Below are positions 59,634 through 64,000 of a DNA stretch of 64,000 nucleotides, piece after piece (the stretch's first letter is position 1; every line of letters starts with the position of its first letter). The DNA comes from Sphingomonas adhaesiva (GTDB lineage Bacteria > Pseudomonadota > Alphaproteobacteria > Sphingomonadales > Sphingomonadaceae), in contig NZ_NWVC01000002.1 in the NCBI RefSeq assembly GCF_002374855.1, forward strand, positions 372,001 through 436,000. The letters are read 5' to 3'. Below the pieces are notes generated by a model that made no database searches, was not told the origin of the DNA, and saw only the letters and a list, made by a program, of their open reading frames with translations. Both the position numbers and the translations under genes were made by a program.

Positions 59634-59959
59634 ATCGTCACCTCCACTGCCTTCACCGCATCGCCGTCGAGCAGGAACCGATAGGTGAAGCGAAGCGGGC
59701 TGCCGGGGAAATCGCCCTGCGCAGGCCCCTCGACCACGACCGCAGCGCCTTCGCGGCGGATCACGTCGGGCGTGAAGACGGCTTTCGCGGGGATCACCTC
59801 CTTTTCGAACAGCGCCCGGATCTGGTCGCGGCCCTCGAACCGTTTTCCGTTATCGAGGAACACCGCATCGGCGGCGAATGCGCTGAGCATGGCGTCGGCG
59901 TCGAGCCGCGCGTTGGCAGCGACATAATTGGCGATGGGCGTGGGCAGCGGTATCGACAT
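59630..59959 (-). CDS. SnoaL/NTF2-like protein, nuclear-transport-factor-2 fold
   Basis: The 109-residue protein has the NTF2-like pattern: helices [20 protein letters not shown] and [20 protein letters not shown], then [13 protein letters not shown] and strands to the end. Such proteins are small isomerase- or hydrolase-like enzymes, or simply binding proteins. It is first in the SDR operon and divergent from the LysR gene. Confidence 0.85.
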   Translation of the reverse strand: MSIPLPTPIANYVAANARLDADAMLSAFAADAVFLDNGKRFEGRDQIRALFEKEVIPAKAVFTPDVIRREGAAVVVEGPAQGDFPGSPLRFTYRFLLDGDAVKAVEVTI

Positions 59960-60055
59960 TGCTGTGCTCCTTGCGGTGAGGGAGCGTATCTAGCGCGGCG
60001 CGATGCTTGCGATAATCGGGCCAAACCGGCATGCGCTGTTGCGAAAGGCGGGACA

Positions 60056-60949
60056 ATGGCGAAGAACGGATTGGTCGAGTTCGACGCGGTCTTGGCGATC
60101 GCGCGGCACGGGTCGTTTCGTGCCGCCGCACTCGAACTGGGGCTGTCCGCCACCGCGCTGAGCCATGCCATCGCCAAGCTGGAAGGACAGCTTGGCGTGC
60201 GCCTGTTCAACCGAACCACGCGCAGCGTATCGCTGACCGATGCGGGGCGCCATTTCGTGGAGCAGGTCGGCCCGGCGGTCCGCACGCTGCACGACGCGAT
60301 GGGCGCTGCCCGGTCGCAGCAGGAAACGCCCTCGGGGACGTTGCGGATCAACGCCTTCGCGTCGGGCGGCCGGGAGATCCTGGCACCGTTGCTACTGACG
60401 TTCCTGCGACGCTATCCGCAGGTCCACATCGACCTCGTCACCGAGGAGCGGATCGTGGACATCGTTGCCGAGGGGTTCGATCTCGGCCTGCGATCCGCGA
60501 ACATGGTGCCGACCGACATGATCGCCATTCCCGTGAGTCCCCCCCGAAGCTTTGCCGTGGTCGCATCGCCTGCCTATCTCGCGGCCAACGGCACGCCTCG
60601 CACGCCGCCCGACCTCATGGGCCATGCGTGCCTTCGCATCCGGTTGCCCAACGGCGCGCTACATCGATGGCATTTCGAGAAGGGCGGCGAATCGGTGTCG
60701 ATCGACGTCGCCGGCCCGATCACGCTCGACGAATCGAGCCTGTCGCGCATCGCCGTCCTCGATCATGTCGGGGTCGGCTATTTCATGGAAGCGGATGTCC
60801 GCGACGACATCCGGGCGGGCCACCTCGTCCGCTTGCTGGAAGACTGGACGCCGCCGCTTTCGCCGCTGTGCCTCTATTATCCCACCCGCCGAAACCCGTC
60901 GGCCGCGTTCAGGGCGCTGATCGAAATGGCCCGGGCGTCAACGGCATAG
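60056..60949 (+). CDS. LysR-family transcriptional regulator
   Basis: The 297-residue protein has an N-terminal winged helix-turn-helix ([20 protein letters not shown], then [20 protein letters not shown] and [14 protein letters not shown]) and an effector domain ([20 protein letters not shown] onward). It resembles regulators that control adjacent SDR genes. The 96-nt divergent region to the SnoaL gene holds the likely operators, including tatc and gata blocks at 59987 and 60011. Confidence 0.92.
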   Translation: MAKNGLVEFDAVLAIARHGSFRAAALELGLSATALSHAIAKLEGQLGVRLFNRTTRSVSLTDAGRHFVEQVGPAVRTLHDAMGAARSQQETPSGTLRINAFASGGREILAPLLLTFLRRYPQVHIDLVTEERIVDIVAEGFDLGLRSANMVPTDMIAIPVSPPRSFAVVASPAYLAANGTPRTPPDLMGHACLRIRLPNGALHRWHFEKGGESVSIDVAGPITLDESSLSRIAVLDHVGVGYFMEADVRDDIRAGHLVRLLEDWTPPLSPLCLYYPTRRNPSAAFRALIEMARASTA

Positions 60950-61138
60950 CGTGCCTGGCGGCATCGTCCGGCTCGGGGAACGCCCCCCCTGCGCGGCCCG
61001 GTGATCGACGGTGGCGATCACTGCCACATGAATTTGTCTCGACATGGGACAGGGGCGCTGGCTTTTTCGCTTGTCACCATTCTGCAATCCTTCGCGTCAT
61101 CCCGGCTTCATATGACCGGGAGGACGAGAAGGACGAGG

Positions 61139-61255
61139 ATGATGATCCGGCTGTACACGCCCCTGCAACGTATCGGCATCATGGCGGCGCTGACGCTCGC
61201 CAGTTGGTGTGCGGTGGCCGCGGCGGTGGAAACGGCGATGCTGATCGCGCGCTGA
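61139..61255 (+). CDS. Putative 38-residue membrane peptide
   Basis: The peptide begins MMIRLYTPLQRIGIMAALTL and continues ASWCAVAAAVETAMLIAR: a short amphipathic start, then one hydrophobic span. aaggacgagg provides a good ribosome site. The leader contains a tcccgg/ccgggA-type hairpin at 61100-61121, so translation could be structure-controlled. Its stop lies within a perfect terminator-like palindrome shared with metH. No family is recognised. No other gene is visible between the LysR gene and this frame. Confidence 0.55.
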   Translation: MMIRLYTPLQRIGIMAALTLASWCAVAAAVETAMLIAR

Positions 61256-61266
61256 GGCGCGATCAG
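61241..61266. terminator. Shared hairpin overlapping the stops of the peptide gene and metH
   Basis: ctgatcgcgc, six bases, gcgcgatcag: a perfect 10-bp inverted repeat containing the TGA of the rightward peptide (61253-61255) and the TGA of leftward metH (61263-61265). There is no clear T run. Confidence 0.5.
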
Positions 61267-63935
61267 TCCAGGTTCGGGCGCAGCAGCCGCGTCGCACGCT
61301 CGCGATCGACGCCCAGCCGCTGCGCATAGTCCGCCAGCTGATCCTCCCCGATGCGCGCGACGCCGAAATATTCGGCCTGCGCATGGCCGAAGTAGAACCC
61401 GCTGACCGCCGCGGTCGGCAGCATCGCGAAACTCTCGGTCAGCTCCAGCCCGGCATTCCGCTGCGCGCCCAGCATCTCGAACAATCGCCCCTTCAGCGAA
61501 TGTTCGGGACACGCCGGATAGCCCGGCGCCGGGCGGATGCCGCGATATTGCTCGCGGATCAGCGCCTCGTTGGTCAGCTGCTCGTCGGGGGCATAGCCCC
61601 ACAGGGTCGTGCGCACGTGCGCGTGCAGCGCCTCCGCGAACGCCTCCGCCAGCCGATCCGCCAGTGCCTTCAGCAGGATGTCGCTGTAATCGTCATTGTC
61701 GGCGCGATAGCGTTCCAGATGCGGCTCGATGCCGTGGATGCCGACCGCGAAGCCGCCGATCCAGTCGCCCGCCGGGTCGACGAAATCGGCCAGGCACATG
61801 TTCGCCCGCCCCTCGCGCTTGGCGATCTGCTGGCGCAGGAACGGCAGGCGCGTGGAATGTTCGTTGCTGCGGTCCAGGTCGGGAACCGCGAACCCTTCCG
61901 GCACCGCCGCGCCATCGGGCGAGCGGTGGTCGGCGCTGTGGCGGTCGTGGACCCAGATATCGTCGTCATGGCGATGGCACGGCCACAGCCCGGCGACGCC
62001 GCGCGCGGTCAGCCACTTTTCCGCGACGATCCGGTCGAGCATCGCCTGCGCATCGGCATAGAGCGACGAGGCGCTTTCCCCGACCACCGTGTCCTCCAGG
62101 ATCGCGGGAAAATTGCCCGCCAGTTCCCACGCACGGAAGAACGGGGTCCAGTCGATATAGTCGCGCAGCTGCGCTAGATCCCAGTCGTCGAACACATGCA
62201 CGCCGGGCCGCGCCGGCGCCGGCGCCTTCAGCGCCATGTCGGCGGGGAAGCCGCGGCGGCGCGCCTCGTCCAGCGGCAGCAGCGCATTCTGCCCCTTGCC
62301 CTCGCGCGCGTCGCGCACCGCCTGATAATCCGCCGCGACCCCGGCGACATAATCGTCGCGGATCGTATCGCTGACCAATGTCGTCGCCACGCCGACCGCG
62401 CGGCTGGCGTCCAGTACGTGGACGACCGGCCCGGTATAGGCCGGGGCGATGCGCAGCGCGGTGTGCACCTTCGACGTCGTCGCGCCGCCGATCAGCAGCG
62501 GCATGTGCATGTCGGCGCGCTGCATCTCCTCGGCCACCGTCACCATCTCGTCCAGCGACGGGGTGATGAGGCCGGACAGGCCGATCATGTCGGCGTCATT
62601 CTCGTTCGCGGCTTCCAGGATCTTCGGCCACGGCACCATCACGCCCAGGTCGATCACCTCGAAGCCGTTGCACTGGAGCACGACGCCGACGATGTTCTTG
62701 CCGATATCGTGGACGTCGCCCTTGACGGTCGCCATCACGACCTTGCCCTTGCCCTTCGCGCCGGGTTCCTTCGCCGCCTCGATGAACGGCATCAGGTGCG
62801 CGACCGCCTTCTTCATCACGCGCGCCGACTTCACGACCTGCGGCAGGAACATCTTGCCCGACCCGAACAGGTCGCCGACGACGTTCATCCCATCCATCAG
62901 CGGCCCTTCGATCACCTCGATCGGGCGGGCGTACATCTGGCGGCATTCCTCGGTATCCTCGACGACATGCGCGTCGATGCCCTTGACCAGCGCATATTCC
63001 AGCCGCTTGGTCACCTCCAGCGAGCGCCATTCGGCGGCCTGCTTCTCCGCCGCCGCGTCGGTGCCGCGGAACTTCTCCGCCAGCGCGACCAGCCGGTCGC
63101 CCGCCTCCGGATCGCGGTTGAGGATGACGTCCTCGCACGCCTCGCGCAGTGCGGGGTCGATCGCGTCATAGACGTCGAGCTGCCCGGCGTTGACGATGCC
63201 CATGTCCATCCCCGCCGGGATGGCGTGGTACAGGAACACCGAATGCATCGCGCGGCGCACCGGCTCGTTCCCGCGGAAGCTGAACGACAGGTTCGACAGT
63301 CCGCCGGAGATATGGACGTGCGGGCAACGCGCCTTGATCTCGCGGCACGCCTCGATGAAGTCGACGCCGTAGTTGTTGTGCTCCTCGATCCCCGTCGCCA
63401 CCGCGAAGACATTGGGGTCGAAGATGATGTCCTCCGGCGGGAAGCCGATACCGGTCAGCAGCTTGTACGCGCGCTCGCAGATCTCGACCTTGCGCGCCTT
63501 GGTATCGGCCTGGCCGACCTCGTCGAAGGCCATGACGACGACCGCCGCGCCATAGTTCATGCACTTGCGCGCATGGGCCAGGAACTGTTCCTCGCCCTCC
63601 TTCATGCTGATCGAATTGACGATCGGCTTGCCCGATACGCACTTCAGCCCCGCCTCGATCACGTCCCACTTCGAGGAGTCGATCATGATCGGCACGCGTG
63701 CGATATCCGGCTCGGCGGCGATCAGCTTCAGGAAGGTCGTCATGGCGTGGTGCGCGTCGAGCAGCCCCTCGTCCATGTTGACGTCGACCACCTGCGCGCC
63801 ATTCTCCACCTGCTGGCGCGCAACCTCGATCGCGCGGGTGTAGTCGCCGGCCAGGATCATCTTCTTGAACGCCGCGGAGCCGGTGACGTTCGTGCGCTCG
63901 CCGATGTTGACGAACTGGGTGGAGGAGGTGGTCAT
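61263..63935 (-). CDS. metH: Cobalamin-dependent methionine synthase, pterin/B12/activation part
   Basis: MetH moves a methyl group from methyltetrahydrofolate via B12 to homocysteine. The 890-residue protein begins at the pterin-binding barrel ([19 protein letters not shown]). The cap and B12 domain follow, with cobalt ligand His409 in [14 protein letters not shown] and [13 protein letters not shown]. The SAM-binding reactivation domain carries [12 protein letters not shown] near the C-terminus. The N-terminal homocysteine/zinc domain of full MetH is absent, so it must be supplied by a separate protein, presumably encoded just beyond the right edge. The leftward orientation and the gap at 63936-64000 fit. 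Confidence 0.93.
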   Translation of the reverse strand: MTTSSTQFVNIGERTNVTGSAAFKKMILAGDYTRAIEVARQQVENGAQVVDVNMDEGLLDAHHAMTTFLKLIAAEPDIARVPIMIDSSKWDVIEAGLKCVSGKPIVNSISMKEGEEQFLAHARKCMNYGAAVVVMAFDEVGQADTKARKVEICERAYKLLTGIGFPPEDIIFDPNVFAVATGIEEHNNYGVDFIEACREIKARCPHVHISGGLSNLSFSFRGNEPVRRAMHSVFLYHAIPAGMDMGIVNAGQLDVYDAIDPALREACEDVILNRDPEAGDRLVALAEKFRGTDAAAEKQAAEWRSLEVTKRLEYALVKGIDAHVVEDTEECRQMYARPIEVIEGPLMDGMNVVGDLFGSGKMFLPQVVKSARVMKKAVAHLMPFIEAAKEPGAKGKGKVVMATVKGDVHDIGKNIVGVVLQCNGFEVIDLGVMVPWPKILEAANENDADMIGLSGLITPSLDEMVTVAEEMQRADMHMPLLIGGATTSKVHTALRIAPAYTGPVVHVLDASRAVGVATTLVSDTIRDDYVAGVAADYQAVRDAREGKGQNALLPLDEARRRGFPADMALKAPAPARPGVHVFDDWDLAQLRDYIDWTPFFRAWELAGNFPAILEDTVVGESASSLYADAQAMLDRIVAEKWLTARGVAGLWPCHRHDDDIWVHDRHSADHRSPDGAAVPEGFAVPDLDRSNEHSTRLPFLRQQIAKREGRANMCLADFVDPAGDWIGGFAVGIHGIEPHLERYRADNDDYSDILLKALADRLAEAFAEALHAHVRTTLWGYAPDEQLTNEALIREQYRGIRPAPGYPACPEHSLKGRLFEMLGAQRNAGLELTESFAMLPTAAVSGFYFGHAQAEYFGVARIGEDQLADYAQRLGVDRERATRLLRPNLD

Positions 63936-63947
63936 TCGGGAAACCTC

Positions 63948-63975
63948 GTCATCCCAACGAAAGCTGGGATCTCGT
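63948..63975. repeat. REP-like palindrome upstream of metH
   Basis: Core cccaacgaaagctggg with flanking gtcat and atctc matches the main repeat type of this window. It lies between metH and the window edge, where the homocysteine-domain gene is expected. Confidence 0.7.
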
Positions 63976-64000
63976 GCCGCAAGGGCGTGCTTTGATAACC

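Noticed and set aside
1..64000. tRNA, rRNA, CRISPR arrays and insertion sequences
   Set aside because: None were recognised: no direct-repeat/spacer array, no transposase motif, no clear cloverleaf sequence.

Overview
The window looks like the chromosome of a sphingomonad (Alphaproteobacteria, Sphingomonas or a close relative). The signs are uniformly high GC, an F0 operon with both b and b' subunits, an alkaline phosphatase with the residues of Sphingomonas PhoK, a MetH that starts at its pterin domain, an arginyl/leucyl-type protein transferase, a PHA depolymerase and exosortase-A-type polysaccharide genes. I see no rRNA, tRNA, CRISPR array, insertion sequence or prophage. Most of the window is tightly packed housekeeping and envelope genes, with many 1-8 nt overlaps.

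Layout. 0-4.2 kb: leftward genes for a GNAT-type acyltransferase (cut by the window edge), a polysaccharide deacetylase and a DUF3857/transglutaminase/TPR protein. 4.4-9.6 kb: uvrC, a conserved hypothetical gene and the F0 ATP synthase operon atpI-atpB-atpE-atpF2-atpF. 9.7-13.5 kb: ydbH-ynbE-ydbL, an intermembrane bridge module. 13.6-22.7 kb: radC, purB, a 28-residue peptide, mobA, a monooxygenase/amidohydrolase pair, a DUF3298-type protein, a 3-hydroxyisobutyrate-dehydrogenase-like enzyme, threonine dehydratase and bpt. 23.1-26.3 kb: an operon of circularly permuted ATP-grasp, alpha-E protein and a transglutaminase-fold protein that lacks the catalytic Cys. 26.4-31.7 kb: a DsbD-like reductase, PhoK-like phosphatase and aldehyde dehydrogenase. 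31.8-37.9 kb: tamA-tamB. 38.1-39.5 kb: a LexA-like S24 repressor divergent from two small genes, with an exact alphaproteobacterial SOS box between them. 39.5-45.9 kb: a polysaccharide island (glycosyltransferase, O-antigen-ligase-like protein, asparagine-synthetase-like protein, beta-helix protein). 46-52 kb: stress-type genes (PfpI/DJ-1, topoisomerase IB, MscS channel, glycine-zipper protein, PNPOx-fold protein), several with sequences resembling EcfG promoters, plus MaoC and thiolase genes and a candidate small RNA. 52.2-64 kb: PHA depolymerase, ABC exporter, a saccharopine-dehydrogenase-like enzyme, PAP2 phosphatase, formate/nitrite-type transporter, trmB, an SDR/SnoaL pair divergent from a LysR regulator, a 38-residue peptide and the pterin/B12/activation part of MetH.

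Together the genes point to a free-living aerobe that invests heavily in its outer envelope: two AsmA-like bridges (YdbH and TamB) within 25 kb, polysaccharide assembly and periplasmic thiol chemistry. It also carries PHA turnover and general-stress genes. The least understood parts are the ATP-grasp/alpha-E/pseudo-transglutaminase operon, the SOS-box repressor locus, the putative short RNA near 51.2 kb and three very short membrane peptides. Palindromic REP-like elements of a few related types occupy most gene-free stretches.
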